DNA from: Pseudomonas sp.
Lineage (GTDB): Bacteria; Pseudomonadota; Gammaproteobacteria; Pseudomonadales; Pseudomonadaceae
Assembly: GCF_017744435.1 (NCBI RefSeq)
Contig: NZ_JAGIBG010000016.1
Coordinates: 34,607-98,606 of the forward strand
Direction: 5' to 3'
Length of the DNA: 64,000 nt
The translations under genes and the position numbers were made by a program. Shown here one piece after another: positions 50,394-59,262 of this stretch; the stretch's first letter is position 1; each line of letters starts with the position of its first letter. A model generated the notes under the pieces. The model was not told the DNA's origin and did no database searches. It worked only from the letters and a program-made list of their open reading frames with translations.

Positions 50394-52102
50394 ATCTGCT
50401 GGCCGGCAAACCAGGTCTGCAGCACTTGCGTATCGCGCAGCGATTCTGGATCGACACTGAGCACGTCGCGGTCGAGGACGATCATGTCGGCCTGCTTGCC
50501 GACCTTGAGTGAGCCGACCTGCTGCTCCAGGCGCATGGCCCGGGCCGCGTTGAGGGTATAGGCCTGGAACATCACTTGGCGGTCGATTGCTTCATCGGGA
50601 TTGAGCACGCCTTTGGGGCCTTTGCGGCTGATGGCCTGGTAGATTGCCTTCCACGGTTCCGGGGTGGTGATCGGCCAGTCGCTGGCACCGGAAATGGTCG
50701 CGCCGTTTTTCACCAGTGAGCGAGCCGGGAAAGTATGCAGGAAGGCCATCGCGTTCACGTAAGGCTTGACCAGGTCCATGTTCGAGGCGTCGGCGCTGGC
50801 CCAGTACAGCTGCATGGCGGCGATCACGTCGAGCTGCTTGAAGCGGGCGTATTCCTTGGGGTTGACCATCTGCAGGTGGGTGATGGAGTGGGCGATGCCG
50901 CTGTTGCGCTGCCGTCGGGCCTGTTCGATGCCGTTGAGCGCCTCGCGCACGGCGCGGTCGCCGATGGCATGCACATGCACCAGCCAGCCACGGGCATCGG
51001 CGGCGCTGACCAGCTCGCCAAAGTGCTGTGGGTCCAGCAGCAGCTCGCCGTGCTGACCGGAGTTGCGGTAGGGCTCGAGCATCGCCGCCGTCTGCGCTGG
51101 CGCCTCGGCGACACCGTCGGCGAATACCTTGATGCCTGGCAAGGTGAGGTTGTGCACGCCGAGAAACTGCTGGCGCACCTTGTCCAGCTGGTCCAGGTCC
51201 GCAGGACGGGCCTTGGAGTCGGCCATCAGCAGGGCGGCGACATGGGCAGTCAGCTCGCCGTGCTCGGCAAGTCGCTTGTAGATGGGCAGCACGCCCAGCG
51301 AGTCGTTCTTCACATCGGCCCCCGGCCGCTCATTGGCCAGCGGGTCCATCCAGCCGGTGATGCCCAGCTGCTTGTAGTAGTCCAGGGCCCTGCGCCCGGC
51401 GCTGATCAGGGTCTCGTCGCTGAGCGGCGGCAGCAGGTCGGTGACCGGGTAGTAGCTGGCGTCGGCAAGAAAACCGTTCGGCGTGCCGTCCGCGTGCTGG
51501 CCAAGGGTGTTGCGCGTTTCGGCGGGGAGGGCAGCGATGGTGTTTGCATCGATCCCGGCGCGCTTGAGCATGGCCTGGTTGGCCCAGCCAGTGTGCATGT
51601 CGTTGGCGGCGAGGAGGATCGGCTGTTCGGCCCACTCACCGTGGTTGAAGCGCTGCTCCAGTGCGGCAATGTCATCCCAATAGGTGCCAGGCACGCCACC
51701 GACGCTCAGGAACTCGCCACGCACGGCCTTGCCGTCGCTGCGCCACTGACGCAGGCGCTGTTCCAGCTCATTCAGTGGTACCTGCTCGCCAGCGAGGTTG
51801 GCCAGCTCCAGTTGCAGGCCGCCTTTGATGGCGTGGGAGTGGGAATCGAGCATGCCCGGCATCAGCACCTTGCCGCCCAGGTCGACGACCAGGGTGCCTT
51901 CGCGCCTGAGGGGTAACACGGCCTGGTCGGAGCCCACCGCGACGATTTTCTCGCCTTCGACCGCCACAGCCTGTTGCAGCGGTTGGCCAGGCTCGGCGGT
52001 GTAGACCTTGGCGTTGTGCAGGATCACGTCCACCGCCGCGTAACCCGGCAGGGCGGTGCAGGCCAGGCCCGCGCTGATCGCCATCTTCAGCAGGTGTTTC
52101 AT
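50381..52102 (-). CDS. Exported amidohydrolase, YtcJ (amidohydrolase 3) type
   Basis: 573-residue metal-dependent hydrolase. A signal peptide spans about residues 1-22 (MAISAGLACTALPGYA). Metal-site residues are visible: HxH in LDSHSHAIKGG, the carbamylatable Lys in GIKVFADGV, His in HVHAIGDRAV and ITHLQMV, and the Asp in SGASDWPITTPEPW. YtcJ-type enzymes act on N-substituted amides or cyclic compounds; a periplasmic location is likely. GAGGC lies upstream of the ATG at 52102. The reading frame stays open for another 2.3 kb upstream, which is a GC-bias artefact. It is divergent from LysR. Confidence 0.9.
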   Translation of the reverse strand: MKHLLKMAISAGLACTALPGYAAVDVILHNAKVYTAEPGQPLQQAVAVEGEKIVAVGSDQAVLPLRREGTLVVDLGGKVLMPGMLDSHSHAIKGGLQLELANLAGEQVPLNELEQRLRQWRSDGKAVRGEFLSVGGVPGTYWDDIAALEQRFNHGEWAEQPILLAANDMHTGWANQAMLKRAGIDANTIAALPAETRNTLGQHADGTPNGFLADASYYPVTDLLPPLSDETLISAGRRALDYYKQLGITGWMDPLANERPGADVKNDSLGVLPIYKRLAEHGELTAHVAALLMADSKARPADLDQLDKVRQQFLGVHNLTLPGIKVFADGVAEAPAQTAAMLEPYRNSGQHGELLLDPQHFGELVSAADARGWLVHVHAIGDRAVREALNGIEQARRQRNSGIAHSITHLQMVNPKEYARFKQLDVIAAMQLYWASADASNMDLVKPYVNAMAFLHTFPARSLVKNGATISGASDWPITTPEPWKAIYQAISRKGPKGVLNPDEAIDRQVMFQAYTLNAARAMRLEQQVGSLKVGKQADMIVLDRDVLSVDPESLRDTQVLQTWFAGQQIYAR

Positions 52103-52134
52103 TCGATGCCTCGTTGTTGTTGTGGTGGCAGCGC

Positions 52135-52185
52135 AGGCTAGCCAAGGCGCCAACGCGGTTAAAGGCGCGGGCAGGCACAACTTTT
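52135..52185 (-). promoter_or_regulatory. LysR-regulated promoter of the amidohydrolase
   Basis: On the minus strand AAAAGTTGTGC (52185-52175) is followed, after the same 30-base interval as at 53228, by TGGCTAGCCT, giving a -10-like TAGCCT at 52140-52135. The box would lie near -50 to -60. Confidence 0.5.
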
Positions 52186-52279
52186 TTCGCGCTGGGGAAA
52201 TAATCCATGGCCTATGATTGCCCGCAGATGCCCATACCCGCGCATCGCTCTTTTCGTTTGTGCCTGACAGGAAGAAACC

Positions 52280-53209
52280 ATGGACAAGATGATGGCCCTG
52301 ACCATCTTCGTCGCCGCTGCCGAGCACGGCAGCTTCAGCCGTGCCGCCGAGCAACTGGGCAAGACGCCTTCGGCGATCACCAAGGCAGTCGCACACCTGG
52401 AAAGCGAACTGGGCGTGCGCCTGTTCGAGCGCACCACCCGGCGCATGGCGCTGACCGAGGCCGGTAACCTGTACCTGGATGGCGCCCGGCAGGCGCTGAT
52501 GCACCTGCAGCGGGTGACCGAAGAGGTGGAGCAGCTGCAGCACGCGCTGCGCGGCACCTTGCGCATCACCGCGCCGCCGTCGTTCGGCCCGGCGTTTCTC
52601 AACCAGGTGTGCTGCCGCTTCATGCGCGAGCACCCGCAGGTGCGCCTGGAGGTCAACCTCAATGATGCCAACGAAGACCTGATCGATGGCGGTTATGACC
52701 TGTCGCTGCGTGACGGCCCCACCGACCAGCCGGAACTGATTGCCCAGCCATTGATCGAGAACCGTGTGGTGCTCTGCGCCAGCCCCGCCTACCTTGCCCG
52801 CCACGGCGACGCGATCACCCTGGACAACTATGCCCAGCATGACTGGCTGCTGCTGCGCCACCCGCTGCTCAACCGCAGCTACTGGTGGATCGATCATGAG
52901 GGCCAGACCCTGCGCGTGCGCCAGCCGACGCCCAAGTTGGTGAGTGACAGTTTCGATTTCCTCCTGGCCTGCCTGCTCGATGGGCAGGGTCTGCAGTTCG
53001 TGCCGACCTGGAGTGTCGCGCCCTACCTGGCCAGCGGGCAGTTGCTGGAGGTGATGCCCGACTACTGGCGGGCCCTGAGCGCGTTCGGGCCGTGGGTCCA
53101 TGTGCTGTACCTGCCGCACCGGCGCAATACCCGCAAGGTCCAGGCGTTCATCGCCATGCTGCATGAGCACCTGCGCGGGCAGGGCACGCCGGTGGCGGGG
53201 CGCGGCTGA
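52280..53209 (+). CDS. LysR family transcriptional regulator
   Basis: 309-residue regulator. MMALTIFVAAAEHGSFSRAAEQLGKTPSAITKAVAHLESELGVRLFERTTRRMALTEAG is the DNA-binding domain, and the effector domain follows from about residue 90. The SD-like AGGAAG lies before ATG 52280. The gene lies between the divergent amidohydrolase and the co-directional C45-like hydrolase. Both flanking promoters share one motif at the same distance from a -10 element, strong evidence that this protein controls both. Confidence 0.93.
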   Translation: MDKMMALTIFVAAAEHGSFSRAAEQLGKTPSAITKAVAHLESELGVRLFERTTRRMALTEAGNLYLDGARQALMHLQRVTEEVEQLQHALRGTLRITAPPSFGPAFLNQVCCRFMREHPQVRLEVNLNDANEDLIDGGYDLSLRDGPTDQPELIAQPLIENRVVLCASPAYLARHGDAITLDNYAQHDWLLLRHPLLNRSYWWIDHEGQTLRVRQPTPKLVSDSFDFLLACLLDGQGLQFVPTWSVAPYLASGQLLEVMPDYWRALSAFGPWVHVLYLPHRRNTRKVQAFIAMLHEHLRGQGTPVAGRG

Positions 53210-53223
53210 GTTTTTCCGCCTGG

Positions 53224-53278
53224 GCACAAAAGTTGTGCGGGTTGTGGCAATGATCGGTGCGAGAACGCTGGTTAGGCT
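53224..53278 (+). promoter_or_regulatory. LysR-regulated promoter of the C45-like hydrolase gene
   Basis: The palindrome GCACAA-AAG-TTGTGC (53224-53238) is followed by 30 bases and then TGGTTAGGCT, giving a -10-like TAGGCT at 53273-53278. The palindrome would span about -61 to -47, the usual LysR recognition position. The same layout occurs, inverted, at 52185-52135. Confidence 0.55.
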
Positions 53279-53320
53279 TGCAGCAGTCACCTGACCACCG
53301 CGTATCAGGAGTTTCCCGCA

Positions 53321-54391
53321 GTGAAGATCCACACCCTCGTCACCGACATCCGCACCCCCTTCGAGCGGGGCCGCCAGATCGGCGAACGCTTTGCCGAACA
53401 GATCCGTACCACCACCGCCCTGTACCTGGACTTCTTCCCCCGGGTGGGGGTATCGCTGGCCGAGGCACAGCGCATCGGCGAAAACAGCCTGGCCGCCCTG
53501 GAGGCCTGGAGCCCCAACCTGGCCACTGAAGTGGTCGGTATGGCCGACGGCGCCGGGCTGCCACTGTGGCAGCTGGCGAGCCTCAACGCCCGTACCGAAG
53601 TGCTGGCCGCCCGTACCCGCCACAGTGAATGCTCCACCACCGTGCACGCTCCCCGTGGGCCGCGAGCGCCGCAGACCCTGCAGACCTGGGACTGGCACGA
53701 CAGCCTGTGCCCCCATGGCCTGATGCTGGCTCTGCAGAGCGAGCGTGGCATGCAGGTCAAGCTGTTCTGCGAGTTCGGCATGCTGGCCAAGCTGGGTGTG
53801 AACAGCGCAGGCGTGGGCCTGCACTTCAACATCCTTCACCACCGCAGCGACAACGACAGCGGCGGTGTGCCTGTGCACGCCATCGCCCGTCGCTTGCTGG
53901 AGGACGCCGGCAGTGTCGAAGAGGCCATCGAACTGGCACGTTCGGCGCGGGTCAGCGCCTCGACGGTGCTGACGGTATTCTCCCGCCAGGACTGCAGCCC
54001 CCGTGCGGTCAGCATCGAGCTGAGCCCCGAGCGCACGGCGCTGGTGTTGCCGCGTGAAGATGGCTGGCTGCTGCACACCAACCACTTCCTCGACCCTCAG
54101 CTGAGCCTGGGCGAGCAGGTCGCCGACCACGCCGACACCCTGTGCCGCCTGGGCCACCTGGAGCAGGTGATCGACCAGATGGGCAGCGCCGACCTGCGCG
54201 CCCGTGCCGAGGCCATGTGCGGTGCCGCGGGCGACAGCGCGCCGATCTGCTTCCACCCGGATATGGTCCTGCCCGACACCGAACGTTGGGAAACCCTGCT
54301 CAGCGTCGGCATCGACACCGAACGTTGCCTGCTGGAATACGTGGCTGGCACGCCCGTGCAGCTGGCCAGGGCCGGCTTCCAAACCTTCTGA
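53321..54391 (+). CDS. C45-family (acyl-CoA:6-APA acyltransferase-like) Ntn hydrolase
   Basis: 356-residue protein related to isopenicillin N acyltransferase. The likely autocatalytic nucleophile is Cys104 in HSECSTTV, preceded by LASLNARTEVLA and followed by WDWHDSLCPHGLML and ANTNH-like TNHFLDP, which match the family layout. Such enzymes self-cleave and then hydrolyse or transfer an acyl group on an amide. GTG start at 53321 with AGGAG 9 bases upstream. It lies downstream of a LysR-type promoter and 58 bases before an MFS gene. With the YtcJ hydrolase it suggests breakdown of an N-acyl compound. Confidence 0.82.
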   Translation: MKIHTLVTDIRTPFERGRQIGERFAEQIRTTTALYLDFFPRVGVSLAEAQRIGENSLAALEAWSPNLATEVVGMADGAGLPLWQLASLNARTEVLAARTRHSECSTTVHAPRGPRAPQTLQTWDWHDSLCPHGLMLALQSERGMQVKLFCEFGMLAKLGVNSAGVGLHFNILHHRSDNDSGGVPVHAIARRLLEDAGSVEEAIELARSARVSASTVLTVFSRQDCSPRAVSIELSPERTALVLPREDGWLLHTNHFLDPQLSLGEQVADHADTLCRLGHLEQVIDQMGSADLRARAEAMCGAAGDSAPICFHPDMVLPDTERWETLLSVGIDTERCLLEYVAGTPVQLARAGFQTF

Positions 54392-54449
54392 GCCACACCG
54401 GCTGCAGCCTGCCCCGGCTGGCTGCGCCCGCTGAACGAGAACAACAACA

Positions 54450-55853
54450 ATGCATGCGCAACAGACTCAGCCTGCGTCATCCCGCTCCGCTTTCCGTACC
54501 TTTTGCGTCTCCGGCATGGGCACGGCGCTGGAATTCTACGACTTCATCATCTACGGCACCGCCGCTGCGCTGGTGTTCCCCCAGGTGTTCTTCCCGCAGA
54601 TGGATCACCTGACCGCCACCCTGGTGGCGTTCAGCGCCTTTGGCGCGGGCTTCTTCGCCCGCCCGCTGGGGGGGCTGGTGTTCGGCCACTTCGGTGACCG
54701 CATCGGCCGCCAGAAGGTGCTGGTCACCACCTTGCTGCTCATGGGCCTGAGTACCTTTCTTATCGGCTGCCTGCCTGGCCATGCCAGCGTCGGCGTGGCG
54801 GCACCGATCCTGCTGGTGCTACTGCGCCTGATCCAGGGTTTTGCCGCCGGCGGCGAGTGGGGCGGTGCCGCGTTGTTCGGCATCGAGTCGGCGCCGCCTG
54901 GGCGGCGTGGCCTGTGGGGCAGCTTCACCAGCATGGGTATCGGTGTCGGCGGCATTCTCGGGGCTGCAGTGTTCGCCATCGTCAGTGCGGCCTTCAACGA
55001 CAACCTGGTCGATTTTGCCTGGCGCATTCCGTTCTGGCTGGGTGGCACCTTGGTGCTGATCGGCCTGTACGCACGGTTGAAAGCGCCAGCTCCCGCCAGC
55101 ATGCCTGAGGCCAGACCTGCGCGTGCACCGCTGGCCGAGGCCCTGCGCCAGCGCCCACGGCAGCTGCTGCTGTGCACCGGGGTCGCCTTCGGCTACTGCA
55201 CCATCGCCTATATCGGCAGCACGTTTTTCCTCACCTACGCCACGCAGGTCGGTTTTGGCAGTACCCAGGCGCTGATGTTCGACCTGGTTCTGTCAGTGGC
55301 CATCGTGTTTTCTGCGCCGCTGTTCGGCTACCTGTCGGACCGCCTGGGCCGACGTGTGGTGATGGGTTTCGGTGCGGTGATCATGGCCATGGGGTTGTTC
55401 GCTTTCTTCTCGCTGGTGGGCATGAAGAGCTTCGCCATCGCCTTGTTTGCTTATTGCCTGACCGGCCTGCTGATGGGCGCGACCCAGGGCCCGATTCCGG
55501 CCTTGCTCGGCGAGCAGTTCCCGCGCAGCATGCGCTATTCGGGGATTTCGGCCAGTTATCAGATCGGCGCGGCGTTGGGCGGCGGTACAGCTTCGAGCAT
55601 CGCCACGGCGATCCTGATCCTGACTGACCACAACCCGCTGGGCGTGGCGTTGTACGGGGCAGCGGCACTGGCGCTGGTTGCCGTGTGCTCGCTGATGCTA
55701 CGGGAGACTTCGCGCTTGAGCATGGCGCAGATCGATGAAGAGGATGCCAGCGACGCTGCGGTTGAACGTTGCCAAGGGGCAGGGCTCATACATGCAAAGG
55801 GCACCGTGAGGAGTGTCACCCATGAGCATCGAACGCAGCATCCCCGAGCTTGA
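54450..55853 (+). CDS. MFS transporter, metabolite:proton symporter (MHS) family
   Basis: 467-residue 12-TM symporter. GMGTALEFYDFIIYGTAAALVFPQVFFP in TM1, ARPLGGLVFGHFGDRIGRQKVLVTTLLLMG in loop 2-3 and RLIQGFAAGGEWGGAALFGIESAP are characteristic of MHS members (ShiA, ProP and KgtP relatives). Expected substrates are organic acids or betaines. Its 3' end overlaps the next small gene by 32 bases. It is probably co-transcribed with the C45-like gene. Confidence 0.9.
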   Translation: MHAQQTQPASSRSAFRTFCVSGMGTALEFYDFIIYGTAAALVFPQVFFPQMDHLTATLVAFSAFGAGFFARPLGGLVFGHFGDRIGRQKVLVTTLLLMGLSTFLIGCLPGHASVGVAAPILLVLLRLIQGFAAGGEWGGAALFGIESAPPGRRGLWGSFTSMGIGVGGILGAAVFAIVSAAFNDNLVDFAWRIPFWLGGTLVLIGLYARLKAPAPASMPEARPARAPLAEALRQRPRQLLLCTGVAFGYCTIAYIGSTFFLTYATQVGFGSTQALMFDLVLSVAIVFSAPLFGYLSDRLGRRVVMGFGAVIMAMGLFAFFSLVGMKSFAIALFAYCLTGLLMGATQGPIPALLGEQFPRSMRYSGISASYQIGAALGGGTASSIATAILILTDHNPLGVALYGAAALALVAVCSLMLRETSRLSMAQIDEEDASDAAVERCQGAGLIHAKGTVRSVTHEHRTQHPRA

Positions 55854-56064
55854 GGCCTGGTACGCCCAGTACGACGACATCAGCTACCGCCGCGAGTCGC
55901 CGGATGCCTACCACCATGAACTGGTGCGCAGCGCCGAGGCCCTGCGCGACGATGGTGCGATCGACTGGGACGACTGGCTGGCGCTGAAGGCGCTGGCAGA
56001 CGAGGCCCATGTCGGGGCCCTGGAAGACGCCGTGCAGGCCCACGTCAGCGACCCCGACGCATGA
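55822..56064 (+). CDS. Small hypothetical protein
   Basis: 80-residue acidic protein that I do not recognise: ERSIPELEAWYAQYDDISYRRESPDAYHHELVRSAEALRDDGAIDWDDWLALKALADEAH. No membrane segment or signal. GAGGAG lies about 9 bases before ATG 55822. It overlaps the MFS end and the xthA start (ATGA), so it is translated as part of this unit. Conservation would need checking. Confidence 0.6.
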   Translation: MSIERSIPELEAWYAQYDDISYRRESPDAYHHELVRSAEALRDDGAIDWDDWLALKALADEAHVGALEDAVQAHVSDPDA

Positions 56065-56855
56065 AAGCGCTGAAGATCGCCACCTTCAACATCAACGGCA
56101 TCCGCAGCCGCCTGCCGGCGCTGCTGGCCTGGCTGGAACGGGAGCAGCCGGACATCGCCTGCCTGCAGGAACTCAAGGCGCCCGACCCGCAGTTCCCGCG
56201 CCAGGCGCTGGAGGCGGCCGGCTATGGCAGCCTGTACCAGGGGCAGCCGTCGTGGAACGGCGTGGCGATCCTGGCGCGTGGCAGCGAACCGCTGGAGGTA
56301 CGTCGCGGCTTGCCCGGCATGGAGGACGACAGCCAGAGCCGCTATCTGGAGGCCGCTGCGCATGGGGTGCTGGTGGCGTGCTTGTACCTGCCGAACGGCA
56401 ACCCGCAGCCCGGGCCGAAGTTCGATTACAAGCTGCGCTGGTTCCGGTGCCTCATCGAGCATGCCAAGGCACTGTATGGCAGCGGTCACCCGACGGTGCT
56501 GGCAGGCGATTTCAACGTGGTGCCCACCGACATGGACATCTACAACCCACGCTCATGGCTTAAGGACGCGCTGCTGCAACCCGAGTCGCGGGCGTGTTAT
56601 CGGCAACTGCTGGAGCAGGGCTGGGTCGATGCCATTCGCCACCTGCACCCTGACGAGCGCGTGTATACCTTCTGGGATTACTTTCGCAATCACTGGGCGC
56701 GCAATGCCGGGTTGCGCATCGACCATTTGCTGCTCAACCCGGACCTTGCCCCTTACCTGAAGCGGGCGGGTGTCGACGCCTGGGTGCGCAATGAAGCCAA
56801 GGCCAGTGACCATGCGCCGGTGTGGGTCGAACTGGTGGCGCGCCGGCAGGCCTGA
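56061..56855 (+). CDS. xthA: Exodeoxyribonuclease III
   Basis: 264-residue AP endonuclease/3'-5' exonuclease of base-excision repair. Catalytic motifs are in order: ATFNINGIRSRLPALLAWL, CLQELKAPD (metal Glu), SWNGVAILARG, GDFNVVPTDMDIYNP (Asp/Asn), FWDYFRNHWARNAGLRIDHLLLNP, and ASDHAPVWVEL (His). The start overlaps the preceding gene as ATGA. Pseudomonads often have two ExoIII homologues; its position in a catabolic operon is unusual. Confidence 0.92.
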   Translation: MKALKIATFNINGIRSRLPALLAWLEREQPDIACLQELKAPDPQFPRQALEAAGYGSLYQGQPSWNGVAILARGSEPLEVRRGLPGMEDDSQSRYLEAAAHGVLVACLYLPNGNPQPGPKFDYKLRWFRCLIEHAKALYGSGHPTVLAGDFNVVPTDMDIYNPRSWLKDALLQPESRACYRQLLEQGWVDAIRHLHPDERVYTFWDYFRNHWARNAGLRIDHLLLNPDLAPYLKRAGVDAWVRNEAKASDHAPVWVELVARRQA

Positions 56856-57015
56856 GCCCTTTCAAGGTGCACTGGCATAACCGAAAATCAGGCAATTGAC
56901 TGCGCAAATGTCGCTGTAACCGCTGCAGGTGAAACCTTAGGCTTTTCGCATGGAGCAACAGACCGCTCGATGCCGTGGCTGGACCGTCCAGCCGAAAACA
57001 ATAAGGAGTTACCGC

Positions 57016-57909
57016 ATGTCTGCATTCGCGTTTTCCGGTGTGAACCTGGCCATTACCACCCCGTTCGATCCACAGGGCAAGATCGACTTCGCGCGTTTCG
57101 AAAACTTGATCGAGCGCTACATCGCCGCCGGTGTGCATGGCCTGGTGCTCAGTTCCGGAACCGGCATGCATGTGTACCTGAGCAAGGATGAGTCCAAGGA
57201 GCTGGTGGTATTCGGCGCCAAGGTCATCAATGGCCGTGCGCGGGTGATTGCCCAGACCTCCGCGCTGCTGGTCGAAGAGGTGGTCGAGCGCACCCGCCAC
57301 GCCAAGGACTGCGGTGCCGATGGTGTGATGGTGTTGCCCCCGTTCTTCGAAGGCCCGACCGATGACCAGGGCATCATCGATTTCTACTCGACGGTGGCCC
57401 AGGTCGGCTTGCCGATCATTGGCTACAACGTGCCACAGGCCGTGGGTGTCGAAGTCACGCCCGCGCTGTTCAGGCAGTTGAGCGAGATCCCCAACTTCGT
57501 GTCGGTCAAGGACAGCAGCGGCGACTTGGCGGCCCAGGCCGCGTTGTCGCGCACCGGTCTGCCGACCATGAACGGCGCCGACCCGCTGGTGCCCTATGCG
57601 TTGTTTGCGGGTGCTGCAGGGTTGATCTGGGGCGGTGCGAACCTGGCGCCGAAGACCTGCGTGGCCCTGGCCAATGCCGCCAGCGAGGGCAAGTGGGCTG
57701 AAGTGCAGCAGATCTGGAAGCACCTGGCCCCGGTGATGTCGCTGATCTGGCAGGGCGACTACGTGCAGTCGGTGTATGCCGGAGCGCAGATCATGGGCTT
57801 TGACGCCGGTAACCCACGCCGTCCGCTGCGGCGCCTGGCCGAGGAAAAGCTGGGAGCGCTGCGTGAAGCACTGGCGCCGCTGATCGACCGCGAAGCTTCG
57901 GCTTCCTGA
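57016..57909 (+). CDS. Dihydrodipicolinate synthase (DapA) family lyase/synthase
   Basis: 297-residue class I aldolase-type TIM barrel. The Schiff-base Lys is in FVSVKDSSGDL and the proton-relay Tyr in PIIGYNVPQA. The usual GTTGE substrate motif is changed to SSGTGMHVY, so a substrate other than aspartate semialdehyde is expected. AAGGAG lies before ATG 57016. It is followed 16 bases later by a DAO-family oxidase. Together they recall N-acylneuraminate, hydroxyproline or keto-deoxy acid pathways, but the exact reaction is open. Confidence 0.87.
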   Translation: MSAFAFSGVNLAITTPFDPQGKIDFARFENLIERYIAAGVHGLVLSSGTGMHVYLSKDESKELVVFGAKVINGRARVIAQTSALLVEEVVERTRHAKDCGADGVMVLPPFFEGPTDDQGIIDFYSTVAQVGLPIIGYNVPQAVGVEVTPALFRQLSEIPNFVSVKDSSGDLAAQAALSRTGLPTMNGADPLVPYALFAGAAGLIWGGANLAPKTCVALANAASEGKWAEVQQIWKHLAPVMSLIWQGDYVQSVYAGAQIMGFDAGNPRRPLRRLAEEKLGALREALAPLIDREASAS

Positions 57910-57925
57910 CCGGGGGGCTGCGAGC

Positions 57926-59251
57926 ATGTACGTCGCATCGAAGATGCCCAGCAACCATGGCAGCTCAGGCTGGACCGAGATGTTGCCGCCGCGTGTGGCC
58001 AACGCCGCACTGGACAGTGCCGTCACCGCCGATGTGGCGATTATCGGTGGCGGCTTTGCCGGCCTGTCGGCAGCTCGCCAGCTGACGCGCCGGGACCCGA
58101 CTCTGAAGGTGGTGCTGCTCGAAGCCGGCACCGTCGGCGAGGGCGCCTCGGGGCGCAATTCGGGTTTCATCATCGACCTGCCCCACGAGGTCTCTGCCGA
58201 AGGCCTGGGCGGCGGCTCGCTTGATCGCGCCAGGCGCGACATCAAGCTGTATCGCACGGCCATCGACATGGGCCGCGAACTGGCCGAAGCGCAGGGTTGG
58301 GGCAAGGCGGTGTTCGACCCCTGCGGCCGCTTCAGTGTCGCCCGTGGTGCGCAAGGAGACGAGCACATCCTGTCGTACGCCAGGCAGCTGGACGCGCTGG
58401 GCGAACCTTACGAGCTGCTCGACACCCGCCAGATCGGCGCGGTGACCGGCAGCCCGGCCTACACCTCGGGCCTGTTCATGCCCGGCACGGTGATGATCCA
58501 GCCGGCGGCGTATGTGCGGCGCTTTGCCGATGCGTTGGCAGGTGCGGTGCGGGTGTACGAGCAGACGCCGGCCTTGTCGTTCAAGCAGGTGGGTGGCGCC
58601 TGGGTGATCAAGACGCCGAAGGGTGTGGTCACGGCGGGCAAGATCATCCTGGCCAACAACGGCCACGCCCAGAGCTTCGGTTTCTTCAAGGGCCAGCTGT
58701 TGCACGTGTTCACCTATGCCTCGCTGACCGAACCTTTCGACCCCAAGCGCCTGCCGGGCCAGCGTACCTGGGCGGCGACCCCGGCCTTGCCGATGGGCAC
58801 CACGGTGCGTCGCATCAGCGACGGTGACAGTGACCGCATCCTGGTGCGCTGGCGCTACAGCTACAACCCGAGCCTTACCATTGGCGACAGCCAGGTGGGC
58901 AGTGCCGGGCGGGTACACGACGGCAAGTTCCTTACGCGCTTCCCCAGCCTCAAGGGGCTGCGCATGGAGTACCGCTGGGGTGGGCCGATGGCGCTGACCT
59001 GGAACAGCGTGCCGGCGTTTGGCGAGGTGGATCGCGGGGTGTTCGCGGCCTGTGGTTGTAATGGGCTGGGGGCGTCCAAGTCCAGTGCCGCTGGCATTGC
59101 AGCAGCTGATCAGGCACTGGGCGTGCGCAGCGAACTGGTGGAGATCTTCAGCGGTTTCGACAAACCGAAGCAGTTGCCGCCACAACCGTTCCTGACTATC
59201 GGTGCAAAGGCCAACATGAAGCTCAAGGAACTGCGGGCAGGGGATGAGTGA
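57926..59251 (+). CDS. FAD-dependent oxidoreductase, DAO family (PuuB/OrdL-like)
   Basis: 441-residue flavoprotein. VAIIGGGFAGLSAARQLTRR is the FAD-binding motif (near 38-57), GASGRNSGFIIDLPHE the conserved loop shared with gamma-glutamylputrescine oxidases, and CGCNGLGASKSSAAGIAAA near the C terminus is a second FAD segment. It would oxidise an amine or imino acid. It is the second gene of a two-gene unit with the DapA-family protein and is followed by a REP pair. It resembles the enzyme at 32356 but is clearly a separate subgroup. Confidence 0.86.
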   Translation: MYVASKMPSNHGSSGWTEMLPPRVANAALDSAVTADVAIIGGGFAGLSAARQLTRRDPTLKVVLLEAGTVGEGASGRNSGFIIDLPHEVSAEGLGGGSLDRARRDIKLYRTAIDMGRELAEAQGWGKAVFDPCGRFSVARGAQGDEHILSYARQLDALGEPYELLDTRQIGAVTGSPAYTSGLFMPGTVMIQPAAYVRRFADALAGAVRVYEQTPALSFKQVGGAWVIKTPKGVVTAGKIILANNGHAQSFGFFKGQLLHVFTYASLTEPFDPKRLPGQRTWAATPALPMGTTVRRISDGDSDRILVRWRYSYNPSLTIGDSQVGSAGRVHDGKFLTRFPSLKGLRMEYRWGGPMALTWNSVPAFGEVDRGVFAACGCNGLGASKSSAAGIAAADQALGVRSELVEIFSGFDKPKQLPPQPFLTIGAKANMKLKELRAGDE

Positions 59252-59262
59252 GGTACCTAAAA

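Noticed and set aside
52103..54382. The amidohydrolase frame stays open for a further 2.3 kb upstream, giving an apparent 1333-residue protein
   Set aside because: This part is antisense to the well-supported LysR and C45-like genes, has no recognisable domains, and a good start with signal peptide lies at 52102. Long antisense frames are expected with this codon bias.
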